From the NCBI GenBank assembly GCA_031279155.1, contig JAITJB010000295.1:1-14182 (forward strand): a stretch of DNA of 14,182 nucleotides, given 5' to 3'. Below the pieces are notes generated by a model. It had not been told where the DNA came from, did no database searches, and saw nothing but the letters and a program-made list of their open reading frames with translations. Made by a program: the position numbers and the translations under genes. Of the stretch, positions 9,081-14,182 are shown piece by piece. The stretch comes from Deltaproteobacteria bacterium. Lineage in GTDB: Bacteria > Desulfobacterota > Desulfarculia > Adiutricales > Adiutricaceae. Numbering within the stretch: the stretch's first letter is position 1; each line of letters begins with the position of its first letter.

Positions 9081-9869
9081 ATGTGGCCTTTTGATTTGCA
9101 TTTGGGTCCTTTGGTCCTTAACCTCTACGGCCTGATGGTCTGTATAGGTATTGTCGCCGGGCTCATGCTACTTCGCTTTAGCGCGCCTCTGGCCGGACTA
9201 TCCTATGACCGGGTCTTTAACCTGGCTTTTTGGCTTATCCTAGCCGGCTTAGCTGGCTCAAGAATCGCTTATGTTCTAAACAATCTATCGTCCTATATTT
9301 TCCGCCCCTCGCAAGCCCTAATGTATTGGCAAGGGGGCTTAATGTTTCAGGGCGGCTTAGCCGGCGGGCTCATTCTCCTCTTTATTTTCTATTTCTTGGG
9401 CCGATTAAACTTACTAATGACCGGTGACGCCTTGGCCCCAGGTCTGTCTCTTGGCCAGGCTATTGGCCGTCTGGGCTGCTTAGCCGCCGGCTGCTGCTAT
9501 GGCCGACCGGCCCCGCCCTGGTTTCCGCTCTCAATTAGCTTTCCGCCTGGCGCCATCGCCCCTAACGGGCTTCCTCTCTACCCCACCCAAGCTATTGAGT
9601 CCTTTGGGCTCTTTTTATTGACGGCCTTAATGATGTGGCGATTAAAGACAAAAAAATTCTCTAAAGGCTCAATTATGGCCATGTACCTTGTTGGCACAGG
9701 GTGTTTAAGGTTAATTACCGAGTTCTTTAGAGGCGATAGGCGGGGGGAGCCTTTTTGGGGTCTGGCTCCGACCAGCTGGGCCGCCGTGTTTATCTTATTT
9801 GGCGGGCTATTTCTCTATTGGAATATACACTTAGCCCGAAAGCTTGCCAAACCCTCTAGTCAAACCTAA
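9081..9869 (+). CDS. lgt: Prolipoprotein diacylglyceryl transferase
   Basis: A 262-residue polytopic inner-membrane enzyme that transfers diacylglycerol from phosphatidylglycerol to the lipobox cysteine of prolipoproteins, the first step of lipoprotein maturation. Roughly seven hydrophobic segments are visible. Family motifs: NLYGLM in TM1 (14-19, the conserved Tyr-Gly), YWQGGLMFQGGLAGG (82-96), the signature IGRLGCLAAGCCYGRP (128-143, containing the catalytic Arg130), YPTQAIES (167-174) and ITEFFRGDRRG (212-222). AGAAGG at 9067-9072 lies 8 nt before the ATG. Odd point: the position equivalent to the essential E. coli His103 (FHGG) is Gln90 (FQGG). The last codons fall within a 23-bp repeat array. 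It is the last gene of the + strand block, followed by a terminator at 10042. Substrate proteins are not in the window. Confidence 0.95.
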   Translation: MWPFDLHLGPLVLNLYGLMVCIGIVAGLMLLRFSAPLAGLSYDRVFNLAFWLILAGLAGSRIAYVLNNLSSYIFRPSQALMYWQGGLMFQGGLAGGLILLFIFYFLGRLNLLMTGDALAPGLSLGQAIGRLGCLAAGCCYGRPAPPWFPLSISFPPGAIAPNGLPLYPTQAIESFGLFLLTALMMWRLKTKKFSKGSIMAMYLVGTGCLRLITEFFRGDRRGEPFWGLAPTSWAAVFILFGGLFLYWNIHLARKLAKPSSQT

Positions 9870-10034
9870 CATCGCCATCATCCGAACCCAACTTCTCTAT
9901 CTAGCCACTCCTAACAACACCATCTAGCCAAGCCTTACATCGCCCCCCATATAATCCCAACAACGCCATCTAGTTAAGCCTAACAACGCCTCCCATATAA
10001 TCCCAACAATACCCTCTAGCTACGCCTAATTACC
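9852..10034. repeat. Degenerate 23-bp tandem repeat array, two alternating unit types
   Basis: Five units share CTCTAG or ATCTAG followed by CCTAAC (starts 9852, 9897, 9920, 9966, 10012). Three share a CATATAATCCCAACAA-like core (9875, 9943, 9989; the first degenerate). CTAG recurs at 9856, 9901, 9924, 9970 and 10016, spaced 45, 23, 46 and 46 nt. The two best 46-bp copies are 9920-9965 and 9966-10011. The first unit contains the lgt stop codon. There are no coding features and no CRISPR-like unique spacers. Function unknown. Confidence 0.75.
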
Positions 10035-10041
10035 CCCTAAG

Positions 10042-10077
10042 AGCAAATTGGCGGACAATGTCCGCCAATTTGCTTTT
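10042..10077 (+). terminator. Rho-independent terminator after lgt
   Basis: AGCAAATTGGCGGACA (10042-10057) and its exact reverse complement (10059-10074) form a stem of up to 16 bp around one central base (in practice about 13-14 bp with a short loop). TTTT (10074-10077) follows on the + strand, then T-rich sequence. It closes the + strand operon. It sits only 26 nt beyond the 3' end of the convergent metY, so it could also stop metY transcripts, although on the - strand the tail is not T-rich. Confidence 0.85.
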
Positions 10078-10102
10078 AGCCTTTAGTGTGACTTTTTACC
10101 CA

Positions 10103-11395
10103 TCAGATGAGCTTTAAGGCGTCGTCTAAGGCCTCGATGATGTCATCTATGTGCTCAATACCAATGGAGAGCCTTATCAGATCATCGTGGAGCCCGCCAG
10201 CCGCCTGGGCGTCGCCAGAGAGCTGCGAGTGGGTGGTGGTCGCCGAATGGATGATTAGGCTCTTAGCGTCGCCAACATTGGCCAGTAAGCTAAAGAGGCT
10301 GATGTTATCGACGACCTTGATGGCCGCTTCCCTACCGCCCTTGACGCCAAAGACCACCATGCCGCCAGCCCCCTTGGGGAGGTACTTCTGAGCCAGTTCG
10401 TAGGAGGGGTCGCCCTTAAGTCCAGGGTATCTTACCCAAAGGACCTTGGGATGTTTCTTTAGGTATTCCGCTGTTGCTATAGCGTTTTCCGAGTGCCTGG
10501 CGATGCGCAAAGGGAGCGTCTCTACGCCCTGCAAAAACTGCCAAGCCGCGTCCGGGGCTAAGGTCGGGCCCTGGTTGCGCAATCCCACGGTCCGCAATCT
10601 TAAGGCAAAGGCCACCGGATTTAGCGGGCCCAAATCGTGGGCAAACTTAAGTCCGTGGTAGCCGCGATCTGGCTGGTTGTATAGCTCAAATTTTGGGTCG
10701 GTCCAGTCAAAGCGTCCACTATCGACCAAGGCCCCGCCAATACCTATGCCGTGACCGCCGATCCACTTAGTTAGCGAGTGAATGACCACGTCAGCCCCGT
10801 AATCGATGCTCCTAAGTAAGGGCGGCGGGGTGAAGGTGGCGTCCACTAAAAGGGGCAGATGGTGTTTTTTGGCTACCTGAGAGTATTTTTCCAAGTCCGC
10901 CACGTCTAAGACCGGGTTACCGATGGTTTCAACAAATATGGCCCTAGTCTTTTCGTTGATGGCCGCCTCAACCGCCTCTAAATCGTTAATGGGGGTGAAG
11001 CGGACGGTGATATTGTTTGACTGCGGCAAAATGGCGTCAAACATGGTGTAAGTGCCGCCGTAGAGATTAACGGCGCTAACTAATTCGTCACCGGCCTTTA
11101 AAATATTGGTGATGGAAAAATAGACGGCTGAGGTCCCGCTTGATAGGGTTAGCCCGGCAGCCCCGCCCTCTAGGGCGGCTAAACGCTTTTCTAAGACATC
11201 GTTGGTGGGGTTCATTAATCTCGCGTAGATGTTCCCCAGCTCCTTAAGAGCGAACAGATTGGCCCCGTGTTCGCTGTTTTTAAACTTATAGGCTGTCGTC
11301 CGGTAGACAGGAACGGCTCTAGCCAAAGTGGTCGGGTCAACCTCTTGACCGGCGTGGATGGCCAATGTTTCCGGACGGTAATTTTTCTCGCTCAT
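10103..11395 (-). CDS. metY: O-acetyl-L-homoserine sulfhydrylase (PLP-dependent)
   Basis: A 430-residue cytoplasmic Cys/Met-metabolism PLP enzyme that makes homocysteine from O-acetylhomoserine and sulfide (direct sulfhydrylation). The opening RPETLAIHAGQEVDPTT and AVPVYRTTAYKF is typical of MetY. Visible sites: YARLMNPTNDVLEKRLAALEGG (57-78; Tyr/Arg reach the neighbouring subunit's phosphate), LSSGTSA (84-90, phosphate loop), NLYGGTY (110-116, Tyr stacks on PLP), VDATFTPP (184-191, Asp holds the pyridine N) and HSLTKWIGGHG with the PLP lysine K210. The late HSATTTHSQL and RLSIGIEHIDDIIEAL are C-domain signatures. Length suits MetY (about 425-440) rather than MetB/MetC (about 380-400). AGGAG (11402-11406) lies 6 nt before the ATG. 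It is convergent with lgt and transcribed alone behind a leader with an intrinsic terminator. Confidence 0.95.
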   Translation of the reverse strand: MSEKNYRPETLAIHAGQEVDPTTLARAVPVYRTTAYKFKNSEHGANLFALKELGNIYARLMNPTNDVLEKRLAALEGGAAGLTLSSGTSAVYFSITNILKAGDELVSAVNLYGGTYTMFDAILPQSNNITVRFTPINDLEAVEAAINEKTRAIFVETIGNPVLDVADLEKYSQVAKKHHLPLLVDATFTPPPLLRSIDYGADVVIHSLTKWIGGHGIGIGGALVDSGRFDWTDPKFELYNQPDRGYHGLKFAHDLGPLNPVAFALRLRTVGLRNQGPTLAPDAAWQFLQGVETLPLRIARHSENAIATAEYLKKHPKVLWVRYPGLKGDPSYELAQKYLPKGAGGMVVFGVKGGREAAIKVVDNISLFSLLANVGDAKSLIIHSATTTHSQLSGDAQAAGGLHDDLIRLSIGIEHIDDIIEALDDALKLI

Positions 11396-11419
11396 TCTCT
11401 ACTCCTAGCTCTCCTAGTT

Positions 11420-11434
11420 GGGCTAACACAGCCC
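11420..11434 (-). promoter_or_regulatory. Small hairpin next to the metY ribosome binding site
   Basis: GGGCT (11420-11424) and AGCCC (11430-11434) form a 5-bp stem with a 5-nt loop, between the leader terminator and the purine-rich AGGAGAGCTAGGAG segment that contains the ribosome binding site. A role in translation control is possible but unproven. Confidence 0.35.
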
Positions 11435-11441
11435 GATTAAT

Positions 11442-11481
11442 AAAAAAAAGCTGAAGATCGAGTTTATCTTCAACCTTCAGC
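11442..11481 (-). terminator. Intrinsic terminator inside the metY leader (candidate attenuator)
   Basis: On the - strand GTTGAAGAT (11474-11466) pairs with ATCTTCAGC (11458-11450) through 9 bp with one G-U pair and a 7-nt loop, followed directly by eight T (11449-11442). An overlapping upstream copy of the left arm, GCTGAAGG (11481-11474), can pair with the same right arm. The terminator lies 46 nt before the metY ATG and downstream of the candidate promoter. It could regulate metY by attenuation, or merely end transcripts from the tetR side. No known SAM riboswitch core is recognisable. Confidence 0.65.
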
Positions 11482-11534
11482 AAGCTGATCAGCTAAATCG
11501 GCCAAGGCCTTTACGGCGCATTTTTTGTTCTTTT

Positions 11535-11563
11535 AACTTAGCACATGACCCTACCTTTGACAA
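11535..11563 (-). promoter_or_regulatory. Candidate sigma-70 promoter of metY
   Basis: On the - strand, TTGTCA (11563-11558) and TAAGTT (11540-11535) are separated by exactly 17 nt. The -35 box matches the consensus at 5 of 6 positions; the -10 is weak. Transcription would start near 11528 and give a leader of about 130 nt. Confidence 0.5.
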
Positions 11564-11752
11564 GAAAAATCGAAAAATCTAAATAGCTGTGGTTGGCTTG
11601 TACTGTTTCATGCTGGTCAGAAAAAGGCATAAAGAGGCTGGAAGAGGATAAGACAGAGCGAGGAAAGCTAAGACAAGCGAAGATGCTCAAGGGGAGAATA
11701 GGGCTAGCGTAGGCTTAGGGAGAGATGCGGCTAAATTTGGCTGATAAATCTA
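11564..11752. other. Non-coding stretch between the metY promoter and the tetR 3' hairpins
   Basis: No supportable gene is seen. From about 11620 to 11735 the + strand is strongly purine-rich (pyrimidine-rich on the - strand). It may be the untranslated 3' region of tetR transcripts. Confidence 0.4.
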
Positions 11753-11804
11753 GGTTCCGGGTGGAACCAAAGATGGTGTTGGCCATCTTTGATTCCGCCG
11801 GAAT
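11753..11804. terminator. Three consecutive hairpins at the 3' end of the tetR gene
   Basis: GGTTCC/GGAACC (11753-11768, 4-nt loop), CAAAGATGG/CCATCTTTG (11768-11776 and 11783-11791, 9-bp stem, 6-nt loop) and ATTCC/GGAAT (11792-11804, 3-nt loop) stand back to back. An alternative outer pairing TTCCGG/CCGGAA would enclose the central stem. They begin 17 nt beyond the tetR stop on the - strand. No T-run follows, so they may protect the mRNA 3' end or act as a weak or Rho-assisted terminator. Confidence 0.5.
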
Positions 11805-11820
11805 AACTAGTGAGGAGACC

Positions 11821-12597
11821 TTAGTCGTCACCAGGGCCAAAGGCGTTCAGAGAGGTAATCTCTATACCCAAATGGCTGCTTGACAGTTGTGAAGGTAGCG
11901 GTTGACTGCTGGTGTGGCTATCGAAGTTATCAGGGCAGGCTTGACGCATAATGAATTGCTTAAGATCGCTAAACATTTCGGCAAACGAGTACGGCGGATG
12001 CTGATTGAGGTATTCGTGAACTCTCAAGTTAATGCCGATCAAAACGCTGTGCATAATGACCGTGGCCGCCGTCTTGCTGTCAAAGGGCTGGGCCATCCCT
12101 CTTTCGATAAACTTTTCAAACCAATTTTTCATAAAGTTAATGCTATAGTCTAAAAAAGTATTGGTGTAGATCATAGCCGAGCGGCGATCGCGAAATTGCT
12201 CGGTCTGCACCAGAGAAAAGGCATAACAAGTAAAGGAATTGGACATCCGAATGGGTTCAAGGAAAATGATATCCAAGACCTCAGAAAAGGACTGAGCCGT
12301 GGCCAGCATGTCGTCAAGGTGTTTAAAGTAGAGAAGGTATAAATCTTCGGCGTGTTTAACTACAGCGTCAAACAAGGCCTCCTTGCTGGCGAAGTGATTG
12401 TACAGCGAAGAAGGCTTGACTCCAATTTGGCTGGCGATGTCCCGGATAGAGACAGCGTCAAAACCCCGCTTAGCGAAAAGAATTGTCGACTCAAGGACAA
12501 TCATCTCCTTGGTCTTTGAGGAGTCGTCAAAGAGAGGTAATGTTACGACCTCACCGAAGATTTTATACTTCAGATCGATCTGATTTTTCTGACTCAT
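11821..12597 (-). CDS. TetR/AcrR-family transcriptional regulator
   Basis: A 258-residue one-component regulator: an N-terminal helix-turn-helix binds DNA and a C-terminal helical domain binds an unknown ligand. I chose the ATG at 12597 rather than the TTG at 12609, as it has GGTGG about 5 nt upstream. The TetR N-domain starts late, after about 30 extra residues: ILESTILFAKRGFDAVSIRDIA-like sequence at about 34-55 and the HTH at about 48-69 (VSIRDIASQIGVKPSSLYNHF), followed by SKEALFDAVV. The C-terminal domain (about 85-220) is helical and resembles no subfamily I can name; the last about 35 residues are Ser/Pro-rich and probably disordered. An inverted repeat 13 nt upstream of the ATG could be its operator. 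No efflux or enzyme gene lies beside it in this window, so the target is unknown. Confidence 0.88.
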   Translation of the reverse strand: MSQKNQIDLKYKIFGEVVTLPLFDDSSKTKEMIVLESTILFAKRGFDAVSIRDIASQIGVKPSSLYNHFASKEALFDAVVKHAEDLYLLYFKHLDDMLATAQSFSEVLDIIFLEPIRMSNSFTCYAFSLVQTEQFRDRRSAMIYTNTFLDYSINFMKNWFEKFIERGMAQPFDSKTAATVIMHSVLIGINLRVHEYLNQHPPYSFAEMFSDLKQFIMRQACPDNFDSHTSSQPLPSQLSSSHLGIEITSLNAFGPGDD

Positions 12598-12610
12598 GAA
12601 AACCACCAAA

Positions 12611-12644
12611 ATGTCCCAAATATATTGCTATTTTTTTGAGACAT
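12611..12644. promoter_or_regulatory. Candidate TetR operator (34-bp inverted repeat)
   Basis: ATGTCCCAAA (12611-12620) and TTTGAGACAT (12635-12644) are 10-bp arms matching at 9 of 10 positions, separated by 14 AT-rich nt. It lies just upstream of the tetR ATG, where the promoter should be (AT-rich TATATT/AATATA within the centre on the - strand). Position and symmetry fit an autoregulatory site; no experiment supports it. Confidence 0.5.
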
Positions 12645-12688
12645 CCTTAAGAAAGACAAGCTTGTGATCCAAAAGACTGGCTGATTCT

Positions 12689-12706
12689 AATTTTATTAAT
12701 AAAATT
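12689..12706. repeat. Perfect 18-bp AT-rich palindrome
   Basis: AATTTTATTAATAAAATT equals its own reverse complement. It lies about 45 nt upstream of the tetR inverted repeat. It may be a protein-binding site or a simple AT-rich palindrome that arose by chance. Confidence 0.4.
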
Positions 12707-13149
12707 CTAAACTTACATGCCTTGAGGATCGATAAAGGCCAGATCATAACAGGAAGAACTTTCCTCCTCCCAAATACCGCTAAACCTCCTCCAGAAAATG
12801 GCAGGTCGAATTTAAACTACGACCTTGAACACAATGTTACCCATCCTGCGAGCGAACAATTGGTCTAGGACCTTAACGCGGATCGCTGTTTGCTCAAGGG
12901 TTTTATCCCTACATGACCCGCTGTCGGCCGCGCGTCTCGTCCGGCGGCCCTGCTGGCGCCACCCCCAAATGGGGCGACTGACCCGGCATATTTGCGCCTC
13001 AGCCAACTAAAGTCGGGCTAAAATAGTCAACTAGGCAAAGATCAGATATTATTAAACTTATCCCATAGTTTGGTCGGTCCGAACGCTAACTCTATGGTCT
13101 TAGCCTAAGCCCCAAACCGCCTCCTAAAACAACTTCAAGATGGACTAGA

Positions 13150-13301
13150 AGAAAGAAATGATTGCCCGTACGGATCATTTTTTCTGATAACTTCAGATAA
13201 TTAAAGTGATTTTAGGAAACCTCAGGGCTAAAAATTAGGCGTTTTAAGCCCCGAAAATGGTTGCGCCACCTAAGTGTTGAGCGGTGAAATAACGTACGCT
13301 C
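13150..13301 (-). ncRNA. Candidate small structured RNA
   Basis: A transcript from the promoter at 13308-13335 would begin near 13301 and could end after the hairpin at 13156-13180, about 150 nt. It would contain TGAGCG/CGCTCA (13302-13278, at its very 5' end), GGGCT/AGCCC (13251-13225, extended by four A-T pairs past one mismatch), TCTGA/TCAGA (13197-13183) and the terminator stem. It resembles no RNA family I can recognise. This is an inference from promoter, hairpins and absence of an ORF. Confidence 0.3.
13156..13183 (+). terminator. Terminator-like hairpin in the gene-poor stretch
   Basis: AAATGAT (13156-13162) pairs with ATCATTT (13174-13180), with an inner CCG/CGG step. Six T (13178-13183) follow on the + strand. 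On the - strand the tail is CATTTCTTTCTTC, moderately T-rich, so it may work in both directions. No + strand gene precedes it; on the - strand it lies about 120 nt after an orphan promoter. Confidence 0.6.
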
Positions 13302-13307
13302 ATGGCT

Positions 13308-13335
13308 ATCATAATAAAAACATTAGATATGTCAA
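13308..13335 (-). promoter_or_regulatory. Orphan sigma-70-like promoter
   Basis: On the - strand a perfect TTGACA (13335-13330) and TATGAT (13313-13308, 5 of 6) are separated by 16 AT-rich nt. No recognised gene follows; the nearest downstream - strand gene, tetR, starts 710 nt away. The only following ATG (13303) begins 4 nt after the -10 box, too near to be in the transcript, and would encode only 19 residues. Confidence 0.55.
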
Positions 13336-13395
13336 GATATTTTTTCGTTGCTGGCTCAAAGTTGCGCCCTATCTAGTCTTCCTCTGCCAACCTAG

Positions 13396-13944
13396 CTAAC
13401 GATCAGTACCTACAGGTTGACCCATTGAGGGCGATTCGCTGGGTAAACTAACAAGCCAGTTGCTGGTGGCTGACGAGACATAGAGGGGTACGGAAATTTT
13501 AACCGCCTCGCGATTGAACCAATTGGGCTGGAATACCTCGAAAAATGGCTGATTCCAATTGAGGATATAGTCCGAAGGCGTCTTCCAACCGCTGATGAGC
13601 TGACTGTAGACCTTAGCCAGATTTTTCTCCGGTTTCTCCACCCGGCTGCCGTAAAGGCCAGCGCTTAAATCTATGGGAACCAGATCGTCGGCCAGTTGGT
13701 CCCCCTCGTAAGTTTCCACCGCCGTCCAATACTCAAAAAACCCGCTGTTGTTGTTGAGTCTGGCGCAGACCCCATAGAGATTTCTATGGGCCACAAGATC
13801 GTTGTGGCTAATACGTTCCAAAAATTTATACCACAATAGATCATAATACATTTCCACATTACGGGAATCTAAGATAGAGCAGAAACCCACCAATCGTCTT
13901 TTTCTTAAGGTTTCAACTGCGTCAATCTGAACTATGGCCGTCAT
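13396..13944 (-). CDS. GyrI-like effector-binding-domain protein
   Basis: A 182-residue protein that I read as a single GyrI-like (AraC effector-binding, SOUL-type fold) domain, used in many bacteria to bind small, often hydrophobic or cationic molecules. The ATG at 13944 is chosen over the TTG at 13959 because GGAGG (13953-13957) sits 8 nt upstream. Family pattern: RRLVGFCSIL (16-25), LLWYKFLERI (36-45), NLYGVCARL (55-63), FEYWTAVETYEGDQLADDL (70-88), LVPIDLSAGLYGSR (88-101, the usual 'ip.g.Y' turn), VYSQLISGW (112-120), then PFFEVFQPNW (133-142) with the conserved Glu136, and VKISVPLY (148-155). No DNA-binding domain is fused, so it is not itself an obvious regulator. A Ser/Pro-rich tail ends the protein. 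It stands alone, preceded by hairpins, on the same strand as the TetR gene. Ligand unknown. Confidence 0.75.
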   Translation of the reverse strand: MTAIVQIDAVETLRKRRLVGFCSILDSRNVEMYYDLLWYKFLERISHNDLVAHRNLYGVCARLNNNSGFFEYWTAVETYEGDQLADDLVPIDLSAGLYGSRVEKPEKNLAKVYSQLISGWKTPSDYILNWNQPFFEVFQPNWFNREAVKISVPLYVSSATSNWLVSLPSESPSMGQPVGTDR

Positions 13945-13965
13945 GGCAAAAGCCTCCAAAATTTA

Positions 13966-14002
13966 GGGTTTTCCAAAAAACCCCGACCGGACTTAAGTCC
14001 GG
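13966..14002 (-). promoter_or_regulatory. Hairpin pair with T-run upstream of the GyrI-like gene
   Basis: CCGGACTTAAGTCCGG (13987-14002) is a perfect 16-bp palindrome. On the - strand it is followed by TCGGGG and six T (13980-13975), resembling an intrinsic terminator. The T-run also belongs to a second stem, GGGTTTT/AAAACCC (13966-13983, 4-nt loop). The pair ends 9 nt before the GGAGG ribosome binding site. It may terminate an upstream - strand gene outside the window or control the GyrI-like gene. Confidence 0.55.
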
Positions 14003-14028
14003 GCAGTTGGGCCGTCCCTCGCCCCAGG

Positions 14029-14048
14029 CCCGCCAGGTCAGTGGCGGG
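14029..14048. promoter_or_regulatory. GC-rich hairpin
   Basis: CCCGCCA (14029-14035) and TGGCGGG (14042-14048) form a perfect 7-bp stem with a 6-nt loop, the second of the structured elements upstream of the GyrI-like gene. No T-run adjoins it on either strand. Confidence 0.4.
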
Positions 14049-14065
14049 AAACAAAACCAACTAAC

Positions 14066-14091
14066 ATTCGTTCGGCAGTTGCCAGACGAAT
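14066..14091. promoter_or_regulatory. 26-bp dyad with symmetric interruption
   Basis: Outer arms ATTCGT (14066-14071) and ACGAAT (14086-14091) and inner arms GGCA (14074-14077) and TGCC (14080-14083) share one centre, with two mismatched bases on each side. The size and symmetry suit a protein-binding operator, or an RNA hairpin with an internal loop. The remaining 14092-14182 holds nothing certain; 16 open codons on the - strand (14182-14132, ending TAA) could be the tail of a gene outside the window. Confidence 0.4.
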
Positions 14092-14182
14092 TTACCGATC
14101 TTAATGAAGCATAATTTTCCGTAGATAAAATTTAATTCAAAAGTTGGGTTGGTAGTTGGTTTAGCCAGTTAGCGGTCAGTTT

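Larger units (their letters stand above)
12645..13395. other. Gene-poor stretch of about 750 bp with several hairpins
   Basis: No convincing protein gene is seen. Short ORFs of about 60 codons on both strands at 12812-13010 overlap each other and resemble no family I know. Contents, left to right: an AT palindrome (12689-12706), a patch of about three-quarters G+C (12916-12988) unlike its surroundings, an inverted repeat CCATAG/CTATGG (13063-13097), a terminator-like hairpin (13156-13183), further hairpins (13183-13197, 13225-13251, 13278-13302) and an orphan promoter (13308-13335). It could hold a small RNA and/or decayed sequence. Confidence 0.45.

Noticed and set aside
9852..10034. CRISPR array
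   Set aside because: Units are degenerate, contiguous and only 23 bp, with no unique spacers between them and no cas genes.
11489..11521. 10-residue leader peptide (MRRKGLGRFS) in the metY leader
   Set aside because: No ribosome binding site and no Met or Cys codon enrichment, so a classical translation attenuator is not supported.
12628..12747. 39-codon - strand ORF ahead of tetR with GGAGGAGG upstream
   Set aside because: The Shine-Dalgarno-like run is about 15 nt from the ATG, too far, and the ORF ends within the candidate operator. Only a small chance it is real.
12812..13006. 64-codon - strand ORF and an overlapping 61-codon + strand ORF (12825-13010)
   Set aside because: They overlap on opposite strands in a GC-rich patch, resemble no protein family I know, and their composition fits chance open frames.
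13244..13303. 19-residue ORF directly after the orphan promoter
   Set aside because: Its ATG begins 4 nt after the -10 box, at or before the expected transcription start, and it has no ribosome binding site.

Overview
The window looks like a chromosomal segment from a Gram-negative bacterium, most likely a Desulfobacterota (former Deltaproteobacteria) lineage. LptD and Lgt imply an LPS-bearing outer membrane and lipoproteins. The CobA-HemD fusion and the stand-alone AICAR transformylase (PurH without its cyclohydrolase half) are combinations I associate with deltaproteobacterial genomes. That placement is inference; there is no rRNA gene or other taxonomic marker here. No transposase, phage gene, tRNA, rRNA or CRISPR array was found.

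Positions 1-9869 (+ strand) hold a tightly packed housekeeping block: a 5'-truncated cobA-hemD fusion (siroheme/tetrapyrrole synthesis), a UvrD/PcrA-type helicase overlapping it by 4 nt (ATGA), folC, lptD (2 nt after folC), then after a 68-nt gap with an inverted repeat a PurH-C-like AICAR transformylase, and lgt. Spacing suggests one or two transcripts. The block ends in a strong intrinsic terminator at 10042-10077. Between lgt and this terminator lies a degenerate array of about eight 23-bp repeats that starts inside the last codons of lgt.

Positions 10103-11563 (- strand) carry metY (O-acetylhomoserine sulfhydrylase), convergent with lgt. It has a recognisable promoter and a leader of about 130 nt with an intrinsic terminator before the start codon, which suggests attenuation-type control.

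Positions 11564-14182 are sparse and regulatory in character. A TetR-family regulator (- strand) has a near-perfect inverted repeat just upstream that may be its own operator. About 750 bp without a convincing gene follow, containing an orphan consensus-like promoter followed by a series of hairpins (candidate small RNA), and a GC-rich patch. Then comes a stand-alone GyrI-like effector-binding-domain protein (- strand) preceded by several perfect hairpins. Two small-molecule-sensing proteins flanking a structured non-coding stretch is the most unusual part of the window, but nothing amounts to a demonstrated new system.
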